Source: Pusillibacter faecalis (GTDB lineage: Bacteria; Bacillota; Clostridia; Oscillospirales; Oscillospiraceae). Taken from it: a stretch of DNA of 64,000 nucleotides. The notes under the pieces are model-generated. The model saw only the letters and a program-made list of their open reading frames with translations. It did no database searches and was not told the DNA's origin. The position numbers and the translations under genes are program-made. How positions within the stretch are numbered: the first letter of the stretch is position 1; each line of letters opens with the position of its first letter. Positions 56,213 to 64,000 of this stretch are shown in pieces. The stretch is taken from positions 2,294,001 through 2,358,000 of the forward strand of contig NZ_AP023420.1 of assembly GCF_018408705.1 (NCBI RefSeq). The letters are read 5' to 3'.

Positions 56213-56971
56213 ATGGAGACCATTACCAGCCGGACCAATCCCCTGTGCACCCACCTGAGGAAGCTGGCGTCCTCTGGGAGCTACCGGAGAGAACGGAGGG
56301 AATTCCTCTGCGACAGTCCAAAGCTGCTGGAGGAGGCTCTTGCCTATGGCAGTAGATTGCAGACTGTGGTATGTACGGAGCAGGCGGCGCTGCCGTTTGT
56401 CCCCGCTGGCGTCCGGCTGGTGGCCGTGCCGGGAGATGTGATGAAATCCATCTCCCCAGCCCAGACGCCCCAGGGTGTGCTCTGCGTGTGCAAAATGCCG
56501 GAAAGCGCCCTGCCGGAGCGTCTCACGGGCAGGCGCTATGTGGTCCTGGACGGCGTCCAAGACCCCGGCAACGTGGGGACGATCCTCCGCACCGCCGATG
56601 CCTTTGGCGCGGACGGGGTGTTTTTGGTAAACGGCTGCGCAGACCTTTATAACCCTAAGACAGTTCGAGCCACGATGGGAGCGATTTTTCGCTGCCCGGC
56701 CTGGTCCTGCGGCCTGGAGGAGGTTTTGGAGCTGCTGGCGGGGATTCCATTGTACGGCGCCGCGCTGCGATCTGACACGACGGACGTGCGCACGGTGGAT
56801 TACAGCCGCTGTGCCTTAGCAGTGGGCAGTGAGGGGAGGGGACTCTCCCAGGCGCTGCTGGCGGCCTGCACGAAGACACTTCTGATTCCGATGCAGCCAC
56901 ACTGCGAGTCCCTGAATGCGGCGGTAGCCGCCGCAGTGCTGCTATGGGAGGCGGCAAGAGAGACGATATAA
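56213..56971 (+). CDS. TrmH/SpoU-family RNA 2'-O-methyltransferase (252 aa)
   Basis: The N-terminal RNA-binding domain begins ITSRTNPLCTHLRKLAS. The SPOUT catalytic domain has motif 1 LDGVQDPGNVGTILRTADAFG, motif 2 ALAVGSEGRGLS and motif 3 LLIPMQPHCESLNAAVAAAVLLWE. It methylates 2'-OH groups of rRNA or tRNA using S-adenosylmethionine. The exact target is not evident. It precedes dprA by 13 bases in a typical chromosomal cluster. Confidence 0.9.
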   Translation: METITSRTNPLCTHLRKLASSGSYRRERREFLCDSPKLLEEALAYGSRLQTVVCTEQAALPFVPAGVRLVAVPGDVMKSISPAQTPQGVLCVCKMPESALPERLTGRRYVVLDGVQDPGNVGTILRTADAFGADGVFLVNGCADLYNPKTVRATMGAIFRCPAWSCGLEEVLELLAGIPLYGAALRSDTTDVRTVDYSRCALAVGSEGRGLSQALLAACTKTLLIPMQPHCESLNAAVAAAVLLWEAARETI

Positions 56972-56984
56972 AGGAGGCGGCGCC

Positions 56985-58169
56985 ATGTCGGCATTGAAAT
57001 ACTGGCTGTGGCTGGCGGAGCTGCGGGGGCTGAACAATCAGACCCGGCTGGCTCTGCTGCGCCATTTTGGAACCCCGGAGGACGTGTTTTACGCCGACAC
57101 CGGGGAACTTTTGCTGACTGAGGGCATCACCCGTGAACAGGCCTTGGCGCTGGAAAACCGTGATCTCTCCGCCGCAGACGCGATCCTGGCGGACTGCCAG
57201 AGGCTGAACCAGCGCATTTTAACCATTCAGGATGCGGAGTATCCTGGGCGCTTGAAAAATATTTATGACCCGCCATGTCTGCTATATATCCGAGGCCATC
57301 TGCCCAGCTTTGATGAGGAGGCGGCAGTGGCCGTGGTAGGCACCCGGGGCTGCACACCTTATGGCGTTGCCTGCGCGGAACGGCTGGGCTACGGGCTGGC
57401 CTCTGCCGGCGCGGTGGTGGTCAGCGGACTTGCACGTGGCATCGATGCGGCGGCCAGCCGGGGCGCGCTCCTGGCTGGCGGCATTGCCGTAGGTGTTGCG
57501 GGCTGTGGTCTGGATGTCTATTATCCCGCGGAGAACCGGGGGCTCTATGAGGACATTGCGGCGGCGGGCGTGCTGCTGTCGGAATACCCGCCGGGAGCGA
57601 GGCCGGACGGGCGCCATTTCCCTGTCCGCAATCGGATTCTCTCCGGCCTCTCCGTCGCCACGCTGGTGGTGGAAGCCCCAGAGCGCAGCGGCGCCCTCAT
57701 TACAGCTGGCACCGCTTTGGAGCAGGGGCGGGATGTGTTTGCAGTGCCCGGCCCTATCGACGCGCCCGCTAGCGCAGGCTGCAACCGCTTGATTCAGGAG
57801 GGCGCTGGACTGGTGACGGAGGCCTGGGATTTGCTGAGGGAATACGCGGAGCGGTTCCCGGCAAAGCTTCACCGGGAGGAGGCGCGGGAGATTCCTCGGA
57901 CCTTGGGCTATCAGGCCCGGCAGAAAAAGGAGGAGCCCCGGTTGGTGCCGCCGTCTGCGAGCGCAGCGGAGCTGGGCCTGACAGATGACCAGATCGTTCT
58001 GCTACGCCTGCTGGATGCGGAGGAGCCGGCCCTGGTGGACGACTTGATTGAGCAGAGCGGAATTCCCACGCGGCGGGTGCTCTCCGCCCTGACAGTGCTG
58101 GAGGTGGACGATTTGATCCGGCAGCACAGCGGAAAACGCTATACCCGCATCGTGAGTTTGAAGGAATAA
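56985..58169 (+). CDS. dprA: DNA-processing protein DprA (394 aa)
   Basis: It has an N-terminal SAM/HhH-like region and a Rossmann domain with VVGTRGCTPYG, VVSGLARGIDAAASRGAL, LLSEYPPG, FPVRNRILSGLS and ALITAGTALEQGRDVFAVPG. A C-terminal winged helix follows. DprA loads RecA onto incoming single-stranded DNA. GGAGG precedes the ATG. Confidence 0.95.
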   Translation: MSALKYWLWLAELRGLNNQTRLALLRHFGTPEDVFYADTGELLLTEGITREQALALENRDLSAADAILADCQRLNQRILTIQDAEYPGRLKNIYDPPCLLYIRGHLPSFDEEAAVAVVGTRGCTPYGVACAERLGYGLASAGAVVVSGLARGIDAAASRGALLAGGIAVGVAGCGLDVYYPAENRGLYEDIAAAGVLLSEYPPGARPDGRHFPVRNRILSGLSVATLVVEAPERSGALITAGTALEQGRDVFAVPGPIDAPASAGCNRLIQEGAGLVTEAWDLLREYAERFPAKLHREEAREIPRTLGYQARQKKEEPRLVPPSASAAELGLTDDQIVLLRLLDAEEPALVDDLIEQSGIPTRRVLSALTVLEVDDLIRQHSGKRYTRIVSLKE

Positions 58170-58203
58170 ATGCGCGCCCTGGTGGGGCGAGCTGGAGGTA
58201 AAT

Positions 58204-60573
58204 ATGGCAAAACAGAGTTTGGTCATTGTGGAGTCGCCCGCAAAGGCCAAAACCATTGGAAAATATCTGGGCAAGGACTTTGAGGTGAAGGCCTGCATGG
58301 GCCACCTGCGGGACCTGCCCAAGAGCAAAACCGGCGTGGATGTGGAAAACGATTTCGAGCCGGTCTATAAGCCCATCAAGGGCAAAGAGGACATCATCAG
58401 CGATCTGAAAAAGTCCGCAAAGGCAGCGGACACTGTGTACCTTGCCACCGACCCGGATCGGGAGGGCGAGGCGATCTCCTGGCACCTTAAGCAGCTGCTG
58501 GACCTGCCGGACGAAAAAACAAAGCGGGTTACGTTCAACGAGATTACGAAGAACGTGGTGCAGGAGAGCATCCGACAGCCCCGGGACATTGACCAGAACT
58601 TGGTGGACGCCCAGCAGGCCCGCCGGATTCTGGACCGGCTGGTGGGCTATGAACTCAGCCCGCTTTTGTGGAAGAAGATCCGCCGGGGCCTCTCCGCCGG
58701 GCGGGTGCAGTCGGTGGCCACCAGGATGGTGGATGACCGGGACCGGGAGATCGAGGAGTTTCAGCCGGAGGAGTACTGGACACTGGACGCGAATCTCCTG
58801 GGGGCAGACGTGAAAAAAACACCTTTTGCCGCTCGTTACCACGGGAAAAACGGCAAAAAGGCGGAGCTGAAGAATGAGGAGGCGGTGAACGCCGTTGTGC
58901 GGGAGACGGAGGGCGAGCCCTTCGTGGTCCAGACGGTGAAGCGCACGGACAAGCAGCGCAGCCCCTCCCCGCCATTCACCACCTCCACGCTCCAGCAGGA
59001 GGCATCCCGCAAGCTCTCCATGACCCCCCGGCGGACGATGGCAATTGCCCAACAGCTCTACGAGGGCGTGGATATCGAGGGCGAGGGTACCGTGGGTCTC
59101 ATTACCTATATGCGTACCGACTCCCTGCGCCTGAGCGAGGAGGCTCTCTCCGCCGCAAAGGAGTTCATCGTGGGCCGCTACGGCCCCGCGTATGCCGAGA
59201 CCCACCGCTATAAGACAAAGGCCGGGGCTCAGGACGGCCACGAGGCTATCCGCCCCAGCAACGTGAACCTGACGCCGGAGCAGGTGAAAAAGGACCTTAC
59301 CGGCGAGCAGTACCGGCTCTACCGCTTGGTTTGGAGCCGGTTTGTGGCCTGCCAGATGTCCAACGCCGTGTACGACAGCGTATCTGTGGAGATTACCGCC
59401 GGCGGTCACGCGTTCCGTGCCACCTCCTCCAGCCTGAAGTTCTCCGGCTACACCGCCGTGTACGAGGAGGGCAAGGACGAGGAGAAGGAGGAAAGGGAAT
59501 CCCCGCTGCCCGCTCTGCGGGAGGGAGAGACCTTGGCGCTGCGGGATTTCTCCAAGGACCAGCACTTCACCCAGCCCCCCGCTCACTATACAGATGCCTC
59601 CCTGATCCGGGCCATGGAGGAGCAGGGCATTGGCCGTCCCTCCACTTACGCGCCCACAGTGTCCACTATTCTGGACCGGGAATACGTCATCAAGGATGGC
59701 AAATACCTGCGCATCACCAACCTGGGTCGTGTGGTGACGGCGCTGATGAAGGATAAATTTAGCGACATCGCGGACATGAAGTTCACCGCCAACATGGAGG
59801 AGAAGCTGGACTCCGTAGAGGAAGGGAAGACCCCCTGGAAGGGAGTTCTGCGGGACTTCTACGGGGACTTTGAGAGCCACCTGAGGCAGGCGGAGCAGGA
59901 CTTGACCCGTATCAAGGTGCCCGACGAGGTCAGCGAGGAGATCTGCCCGGAGTGCGGGCGGAATCTGGTGGTGAAATCCGGCCGGTTCGGTCGCTTTCTG
60001 GCCTGCCCGGGTTACCCGGAGTGCAGCTTCACCATGCCGCTGGTGGTGGCCATGCCGGGCCGCTGCCCCAAGTGCGGCGGGCGCATCATGAAGCGCACCG
60101 GCAACAGCAAGAAGACCGGAAAGCAGTATACCTACTACTGCTGCGAGCATGTGAACAGCCGGGACGAGGCCAACAAGTGCGACTTCATGACCTGGGATGT
60201 GCCGGTGAAGGACGACTGCCCGGTGTGCGGCCACACGATGTTCAAAAAGGCCGGCAAAGGCTTTAAGAAGCCCTTCTGCATCAACCCGGTGTGTCCCAAT
60301 TTCCTGCCGGAGGACAAGCGCGGTTATCCGAAGAAGCCCGCGGCAGAGTCCGCCGCTGAGACGGCGGAGACAAACGAAACGGCGGAGGGGACCGACGAGC
60401 AGGCTGAAAAAACTGCCGTCAAGAAAGCCGCCGCGAAAAAGCCTGCGGCCAAGAAAAATGCGGCGAAAGCGGCATCTAAATCTACGTCCAAAGCCGCCGC
60501 GAAGACCGCGTCCAAGACCACAGCGAAAAAGAAGACCACCGTCAAGACGAAGAAATCCGCAGAGGAGGATTAA
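58204..60573 (+). CDS. topA: DNA topoisomerase I (789 aa)
   Basis: A type IA topoisomerase. The Toprim domain has VIVESPAKAKTIGKYLG and DPDREGEAISWHL. The catalytic tyrosine is Y302 in LITYMRTDSL. Two to three C-terminal zinc-ribbon domains follow (CPECGRNL, CPKCGG, CPVCGHTMF). The last 70 residues are a Lys/Ala-rich tail common in high-G+C Clostridia. It relaxes negative supercoils. It follows dprA by 34 bases, the usual order. Confidence 0.97.
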   Translation: MAKQSLVIVESPAKAKTIGKYLGKDFEVKACMGHLRDLPKSKTGVDVENDFEPVYKPIKGKEDIISDLKKSAKAADTVYLATDPDREGEAISWHLKQLLDLPDEKTKRVTFNEITKNVVQESIRQPRDIDQNLVDAQQARRILDRLVGYELSPLLWKKIRRGLSAGRVQSVATRMVDDRDREIEEFQPEEYWTLDANLLGADVKKTPFAARYHGKNGKKAELKNEEAVNAVVRETEGEPFVVQTVKRTDKQRSPSPPFTTSTLQQEASRKLSMTPRRTMAIAQQLYEGVDIEGEGTVGLITYMRTDSLRLSEEALSAAKEFIVGRYGPAYAETHRYKTKAGAQDGHEAIRPSNVNLTPEQVKKDLTGEQYRLYRLVWSRFVACQMSNAVYDSVSVEITAGGHAFRATSSSLKFSGYTAVYEEGKDEEKEERESPLPALREGETLALRDFSKDQHFTQPPAHYTDASLIRAMEEQGIGRPSTYAPTVSTILDREYVIKDGKYLRITNLGRVVTALMKDKFSDIADMKFTANMEEKLDSVEEGKTPWKGVLRDFYGDFESHLRQAEQDLTRIKVPDEVSEEICPECGRNLVVKSGRFGRFLACPGYPECSFTMPLVVAMPGRCPKCGGRIMKRTGNSKKTGKQYTYYCCEHVNSRDEANKCDFMTWDVPVKDDCPVCGHTMFKKAGKGFKKPFCINPVCPNFLPEDKRGYPKKPAAESAAETAETNETAEGTDEQAEKTAVKKAAAKKPAAKKNAAKAASKSTSKAAAKTASKTTAKKKTTVKTKKSAEED

Positions 60574-60818
60574 GCGAGTCTGCGGGTCAGGGACAGGGCG
60601 GCCAGGAACATGGCCTCCAGCTCGGTGCTTTGCTGGCTGCTGAGGGCATCCTGGTAGCTCTCCAGAAGGGGCTGGAGGTTCTCCGGCAGGGTGTGATGGA
60701 GCTGGCGGTCCAGCTGGTCGGTATTCAGCTTTTTGATGCGGTAACTGTCCGTATGGAGCTGGGTGCGAAACTCTGTTTCAAGGGTGTAGTTATAAAGAAG
60801 CTGCATCAATTCTGTCAT
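60570..60818 (-). CDS. Small DUF6809-like protein (82 aa)
   Basis: A helical protein beginning MTELMQLLYNYTLETEF, with LLESYQDALSSQQSTELEAMFLAALSLTRRL at its end. This Y..........LLE.Y..A.......E..F..G..L..RL pattern is common in small Firmicute proteins of unknown function. Its stop overlaps the topA stop by four bases from the opposite strand. It is divergent from the repressor gene and shares its operator region. Confidence 0.65.
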   Translation of the reverse strand: MTELMQLLYNYTLETEFRTQLHTDSYRIKKLNTDQLDRQLHHTLPENLQPLLESYQDALSSQQSTELEAMFLAALSLTRRLA

Positions 60819-60835
60819 AAGAAATCACCTCAAAA

Positions 60836-60879
60836 ACGCATTTAAGTTGCGTTTATTATAATACGCAACTTAAATGCGT
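60836..60879. promoter_or_regulatory. Divergent operator: two 17 bp inverted half-sites around -10 elements
   Basis: ACGCATTTAAGTTGCGT (60836-60852) and its exact reverse complement (60863-60879) flank TTATTATAAT. Each half is itself nearly palindromic (ACGCA...TGCGT), as expected for a dimeric XRE repressor. The ten-base centre contains a TATAAT on each strand, so repressor bound to both sites would cover both -10 elements. Confidence 0.85.
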
Positions 60880-60893
60880 GTCAAGAGGAGCCT

Positions 60894-61115
60894 ATGAAAA
60901 TTTTTGCCGTACGATTAAAAGAATTGCGAAATGAAAAAAAGAAAACGCAAAAGGAAATGGCGGACTTTTTGGGGCTTAAACTGCGGGCGTATCAGTATTA
61001 TGAAGGAGCAACGCATTATCCAGAAGTTCCAAATTTATTGAAGCTGGCGGACTTTTTCGAGGTCTCTACGGATTATCTGTTGGGCCGCTCGAATGAACGG
61101 GAGATGAAGCCATGA
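60894..61115 (+). CDS. XRE-family helix-turn-helix repressor (73 aa)
   Basis: The HTH is RLKELRNEKKKTQKEMADFLG with the recognition helix RAYQYYEGATHYP, followed by the dimerisation helix and DYLLGRS. GAGGAG precedes the ATG. It probably represses its own gene and the divergent small gene through the adjacent inverted repeat. A toxin-antitoxin relation is possible but not shown. Confidence 0.85.
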   Translation: MKIFAVRLKELRNEKKKTQKEMADFLGLKLRAYQYYEGATHYPEVPNLLKLADFFEVSTDYLLGRSNEREMKP

Positions 61116-61128
61116 TGATGGCTGGCAT

Positions 61129-61179
61129 ATCCACCCCCCATTTTCTTTTCGTCTTGCCGAAAAGAAAACGGGGGTGGAT
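61129..61179 (+). other. Long hairpin upstream of trmFO
   Basis: ATCCACCCCC (61129-61138) pairs with GGGGGTGGAT (61170-61179), and TTTTCTTTTCG pairs with CGAAAAGAAAA inside. The run after it is TTCCCC, so it is not a clear terminator. It may separate the repressor from trmFO or act as an RNA structure in the trmFO leader. Confidence 0.6.
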
Positions 61180-61248
61180 TTCCCCGACAACATCGGCACC
61201 CCGTTCCCTGGAATGGTTTTCAAAAACAAAAAAGATAAGGATTCACCT

Positions 61249-62559
61249 ATGAACATAGTTACCGTCATCGGCGCGGGTCTGGCCGGAAGCGAATGCGCCT
61301 GGCAGCTGGCCCAGCGGGGCATCCCCGTTATCCTGCGGGAGATGAAGCCGGAAAAAAAGACCCCCGCCCACACAACGGAATACTTCGCGGAGCTGTGCTG
61401 CTCCAACTCCCTGCGCTCCAACCAGCTGGAAAACGCCGTGGGCCTTTTGAAGGAGGAGCTGCGCCGTCTGGGGAGTCTGATTCTCTCCTGTGCCGATGAG
61501 ACGGCGGTGGAGGCGGGCGGCGCCCTGGCGGTGGACCGACACGGCTTCGCCGCCCTGGTGACGGACCGGGTGAAGTGGCATCCCGGAATCACCCTGGTCC
61601 CCGGTGAGGTTACGGAGATTCCGGAGGGGGAGGTGGTGATCGCCTCTGGTCCCTTAACTTCGGATGCTCTGGCGGAACGGCTTCAGGCGCTTCTGGGGGA
61701 GAACTGCGACCTCCATTTTTATGACGCCGCGGCGCCGCTGGTGTCCGCTGAGAGCGTGGATATGGAGCGGGCGTGGTTCGGCTCCCGCTATGATAAGGGC
61801 ACGGCGGACTATATCAACTGTCCTCTGGATGAGGCGGAGTATGACGCCTTCTGGCAGGCGCTTACCACCGCACAGGAGGCAGAGGTCCACGGCTTTGAGG
61901 ACGGCAAGGTTTTTGAGGGCTGCATGCCGGTGGAGGTCATGGCCCGCCGGGGGCATGACACGCTGTGCTACGGCCCGCTGAAACCACGGGGCCTGAAGGA
62001 CCCCAGGACCGGCCGGGAGCCCTACGCCGTGGTGCAGCTGCGCAAGGACAACGCCCAGGGAAGCGTCTATAACCTGGTGGGCTTCCAGACCCATCTGCGC
62101 TTCCCAGAGCAAAAGAGGGTGTTTTCCATGATCCCGGCCCTACACGACGCGGAATTCCTCCGCTACGGGGTAATGCACCGCAACACTTTCCTGGACTCTC
62201 CCCGGCTGCTGGACCGCTATTACCGCCTGCGCAGCGAGCCGCGCATCTCCTTTGCCGGGCAGATGACCGGTGTGGAGGGGTATGTGGAATCCGCCGCCAG
62301 CGGCTTTCTGGTAGGCGTGGAAACTGCCCGCAGGCTGCTGGGTCGTCCGCCGGTCAATTTCCCTCAGGAGACCGCCGTGGGGGCCCTGGGGCTGTATGTT
62401 TCCAACCAAGCTGTCACGCACTTTCAGCCCATGAATATCAACTTCGGGATTATGCCGCCCCTGGGCTATCGGGTGAAGGGAAAGCGGAATAAGAACGCGG
62501 AGCTGTCTGAGCGGTCCTTGACTATCATCGAGAAATTGAAAGAGGAGGTCCTTCCATGA
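61249..62559 (+). CDS. trmFO: tRNA uridine-54 C5-methyltransferase TrmFO (436 aa)
   Basis: The N-terminal FAD-binding motif is VIGAGLAGSECAWQLA. The conserved blocks AELCCSNSLRS, GCMPVEVMARRG, YGPLKPRGL and GQMTGVEGYVESAASG are present. It uses FAD and methylene-tetrahydrofolate to make ribothymidine at position 54 of tRNA. The start is the ATG after AAGGATTCACCT. An upstream open stretch has no protein-like sequence. Confidence 0.95.
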   Translation: MNIVTVIGAGLAGSECAWQLAQRGIPVILREMKPEKKTPAHTTEYFAELCCSNSLRSNQLENAVGLLKEELRRLGSLILSCADETAVEAGGALAVDRHGFAALVTDRVKWHPGITLVPGEVTEIPEGEVVIASGPLTSDALAERLQALLGENCDLHFYDAAAPLVSAESVDMERAWFGSRYDKGTADYINCPLDEAEYDAFWQALTTAQEAEVHGFEDGKVFEGCMPVEVMARRGHDTLCYGPLKPRGLKDPRTGREPYAVVQLRKDNAQGSVYNLVGFQTHLRFPEQKRVFSMIPALHDAEFLRYGVMHRNTFLDSPRLLDRYYRLRSEPRISFAGQMTGVEGYVESAASGFLVGVETARRLLGRPPVNFPQETAVGALGLYVSNQAVTHFQPMNINFGIMPPLGYRVKGKRNKNAELSERSLTIIEKLKEEVLP

Positions 62560-63590
62560 AGATCATTGTGGACGCTATGGGCGGCGATCACGCGCCCCAG
62601 GCTATCGTACAGGGCGCACTGGAGGCCCACAAGACCCACAGCGTGGAGATTCTATTGGTGGGCCGGGCAGCGGAGGTGCTGCGGGCTGTGGAGGCCTGCG
62701 GCGAGCGAACACTGCCGGCCGGCGTGGAGATCCGGGACGCCGCAGAGGTGGTGGAGATTATGGATAACCCCGCTACTGCCTTCAAGGTGAAAAAGGACTC
62801 CTCCCTCACGGTGGGAATGAACCTGCTGAAAGAAGGGGCGGGAGACGCGTTTGTTTCCGCTGGCTCCACTGGTGCGCTGTTGGCGGGCGCTACGCTGTTG
62901 GTGAAGCGGATTCACGGCATTCGGCGGGCCGCCATGGGTCCGGTAATCCCCACCGCAGGCGGAAGGATGCTTTTGTGTGATTGTGGCGCCAATGCCGAGT
63001 GCACGCCGGAGTACCTGCTGCAGTTTGCATATCTTGGCAGTTACTACGCTCAGCGGGTTCTGCGGATGGAGCGGCCTCGGGTAGCCCTGCTGAATATCGG
63101 CTCGGAGGAGGCCAAGGGCGACACGCTGCGCCACGAGGCCTATGAGCTGCTGCGGTCTGCCGGCGAGGCAGGACGCATCCACTTCATCGGCAATCTGGAG
63201 GCGGGAGACGCCATGATGGGCGGCGCCGATGTGCTGGTGGCAGACGGCTTTACCGGCAATGTGATGCTCAAGAGTCTGGAGGGAACCGCCAAGTTTTTGC
63301 TGGGGGAGCTGAAAAAGACGATGCTCTCCAGCACGAAGAACAAGATGGCGGCGGCGATGCTCAAGGGGGACCTGGCCAATATGAAGCGTCTGCTGGACCC
63401 CAGCGAGATCGGAGGGACGGCGTTCCTCGGCATCTCCAAGCCAGTGATCAAGGCGCATGGCTCTTCCAACGCGCGGGCGATTTCCAATGCAATTTTGCGG
63501 GCCAAGGAGTATGTGGAAAGCGGCCTGATCGCGGATATTGAGCGGGACATTGACTTGATGAAAGTGGAGCGGAAACAAGAAAAAATGTGA
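62556..63590 (+). CDS. plsX: Phosphate acyltransferase PlsX (344 aa)
   Basis: It starts MKIIVDAMGGDHAP, the PlsX signature. GSTGALLAG, PVIPTAGGRMLLCDCGANAECTPEYL and ADGFTGNVMLKSLEG follow. It converts acyl-ACP to acyl-phosphate for membrane lipid synthesis. It overlaps trmFO by four bases. Next come acpP and rnc, the usual lipid-cluster order. Confidence 0.97.
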   Translation: MKIIVDAMGGDHAPQAIVQGALEAHKTHSVEILLVGRAAEVLRAVEACGERTLPAGVEIRDAAEVVEIMDNPATAFKVKKDSSLTVGMNLLKEGAGDAFVSAGSTGALLAGATLLVKRIHGIRRAAMGPVIPTAGGRMLLCDCGANAECTPEYLLQFAYLGSYYAQRVLRMERPRVALLNIGSEEAKGDTLRHEAYELLRSAGEAGRIHFIGNLEAGDAMMGGADVLVADGFTGNVMLKSLEGTAKFLLGELKKTMLSSTKNKMAAAMLKGDLANMKRLLDPSEIGGTAFLGISKPVIKAHGSSNARAISNAILRAKEYVESGLIADIERDIDLMKVERKQEKM

Positions 63591-63597
63591 TTGCCTC

Positions 63598-63627
63598 TTG
63601 ACAGTGATAGGACACTTGCCGTATGAT
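63598..63627 (+). promoter_or_regulatory. acpP promoter
   Basis: TTGACA (63598-63603), an 18 bp spacer and TATGAT (63622-63627), just after the plsX stop. It allows acpP to be transcribed above the level of the upstream lipid genes. Confidence 0.7.
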
Positions 63628-63670
63628 GCCAATGATAGAAGCCCCATAATTCCGGGAGGAGTGAAAGGTA

Positions 63671-63919
63671 ATGTCAGTAGAAGAGATTTTTCAAACAATG
63701 AGTGAGCTGGTGGCAGAGCAGTTTGCCATGGAACCCGCTGAGGTGACTATGGACACCTCCTTTGAGGAGGACCTGGGCGCCGATTCTGTGGACCTGGTGG
63801 ATTTGGTCATGGCCATGGAGGAGGAGTTTGAGGTGGGTGAAATTCAGGAAGAGGATCTGAAAACTCTGAAGACCGTGGGTGATGCGGTGAATTATATCGC
63901 CTCAAAAGTGAAATCATAA
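63671..63919 (+). CDS. acpP: Acyl carrier protein (82 aa)
   Basis: A small acidic four-helix protein with the phosphopantetheine attachment site in DLGADSVDLV (Ser39). It carries acyl chains during fatty-acid synthesis. GGGAGGAG precedes the ATG. Its own promoter lies between plsX and this gene. Confidence 0.97.
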   Translation: MSVEEIFQTMSELVAEQFAMEPAEVTMDTSFEEDLGADSVDLVDLVMAMEEEFEVGEIQEEDLKTLKTVGDAVNYIASKVKS

Positions 63920-63953
63920 AAGGAAGTGCCCCGCGTCCATGCGGGGCTTCCTT
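63920..63953 (+). terminator. Hairpin between acpP and rnc
   Basis: AAGGAAG..CCCCGC (63920-63934) pairs with GCGGGG CTTCCTT (63941-63953). The T run after it is short (TTG), so it probably attenuates rather than stops transcription into rnc. Confidence 0.7.
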
Positions 63954-63969
63954 GTAGAAAGGATCTCCC

Positions 63970-64000
63970 ATGCAGGAACTGGAGAAAAAACTGAATTATA
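63970..64000 (+). CDS. rnc: Start of ribonuclease III gene (partial)
   Basis: The ATG has AGAAAGGA upstream, and the window ends after ten codons (MQELEKKLNY). The beginning and its place after acpP fit RNase III, which processes rRNA. The call rests mainly on gene order. Confidence 0.6.
   Translation, partial: MQELEKKLNY

Noticed and set aside
57769..60234. A very long (821-codon) minus-strand open frame opposite topA and dprA
   Set aside because: It is the mirror of high-G+C coding sequence; topA and dprA on the plus strand are unmistakable.

Overview
The window is one end of a large integrated mobile element (positions 1 to about 55,540) next to ordinary chromosome (about 55,620 to 64,000). 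The chromosomal part, with trmH-like, dprA, topA, trmFO, plsX, acpP and the start of rnc, is clearly richer in G+C. Its gene order and codon use suggest a Clostridia/Oscillospiraceae-type gut Firmicute (Flavonifractor- or Lawsonibacter-like). This host call is an inference from gene content, not a database match.

The element ends with a Tn916-type excisionase and tyrosine integrase (53,921-55,533). It abuts the detached C-terminal tRNA-binding domain of a methionyl-tRNA synthetase, so it probably sits inside metG. The left end, and any relaxase or type IV secretion genes, lie outside the window. Recognisable element functions are a ParM/ParR-like partition pair, a CHC2-type primase, SSB, a RecD2-like helicase, a YqaJ-type exonuclease with a possible annealing protein, a DinG-like helicase, a MoxR-like AAA+ ATPase with a VWA/HELGH protein, a PcfJ-like protein with a second AAA+ ATPase, a small sigma-like factor, a PP-loop protein, and an ADP-ribosyltransferase-like/HD fusion. 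About half of the genes are not recognisable. Two genes are visibly broken: a NADAR-family gene and the C-terminal end of a DNA methyltransferase.

The most striking feature is a repeated leader module, called L1 to L7 here in coordinate order (3682, 13884 minus, 14088, 18724, 34427, 47851 minus, 48192). Each copy has a sigma-A-like promoter with exactly 17 bp between -35 and -10. Nine or ten bases after the -10 comes a box AGTATCYG, then a short stem-loop whose sequence differs between copies. A second related box (AGTANNCG) running into GTGTTTCA follows, then a factor-independent terminator, and then a second terminator-like hairpin before the first gene. The seven copies head seven of the element's operons: 3939-8636, 13780-11019 (minus), 14281-18702, 18925-34390, 34652-42955, 47795-43208 (minus) and 48504-53210. 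Only the dinG-like gene and xis-int clearly lack it; the operon entering from the left edge starts outside the window. Tandem terminators upstream of every operon, plus canonical terminators inside two operons, suggest an element-wide attenuation or processive antitermination regulon. A family of short trans-acting RNAs, one per operon, is the alternative.

Layout: 1-3,698 small unknown genes and the NADAR pseudogene; 3,699-8,681 L1 operon ending in the ART-HD fusion; 8,722-10,764 dinG-like (minus); 10,765-13,780 L2 operon (minus); 13,884-18,702 L2/L3 divergent leaders and L3 operon; 18,724-34,390 L4 operon (ssb, AAA+/VWA, sigma-like, PcfJ-like); 34,427-42,999 L5 operon (recombination, priming, partition); 43,052-48,062 L6 operon (minus); 48,192-53,281 L7 operon with two large orphan proteins; 53,282-55,620 xis, int and attachment region; then the chromosome. 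I saw no tRNA, rRNA, CRISPR array or insertion sequence.
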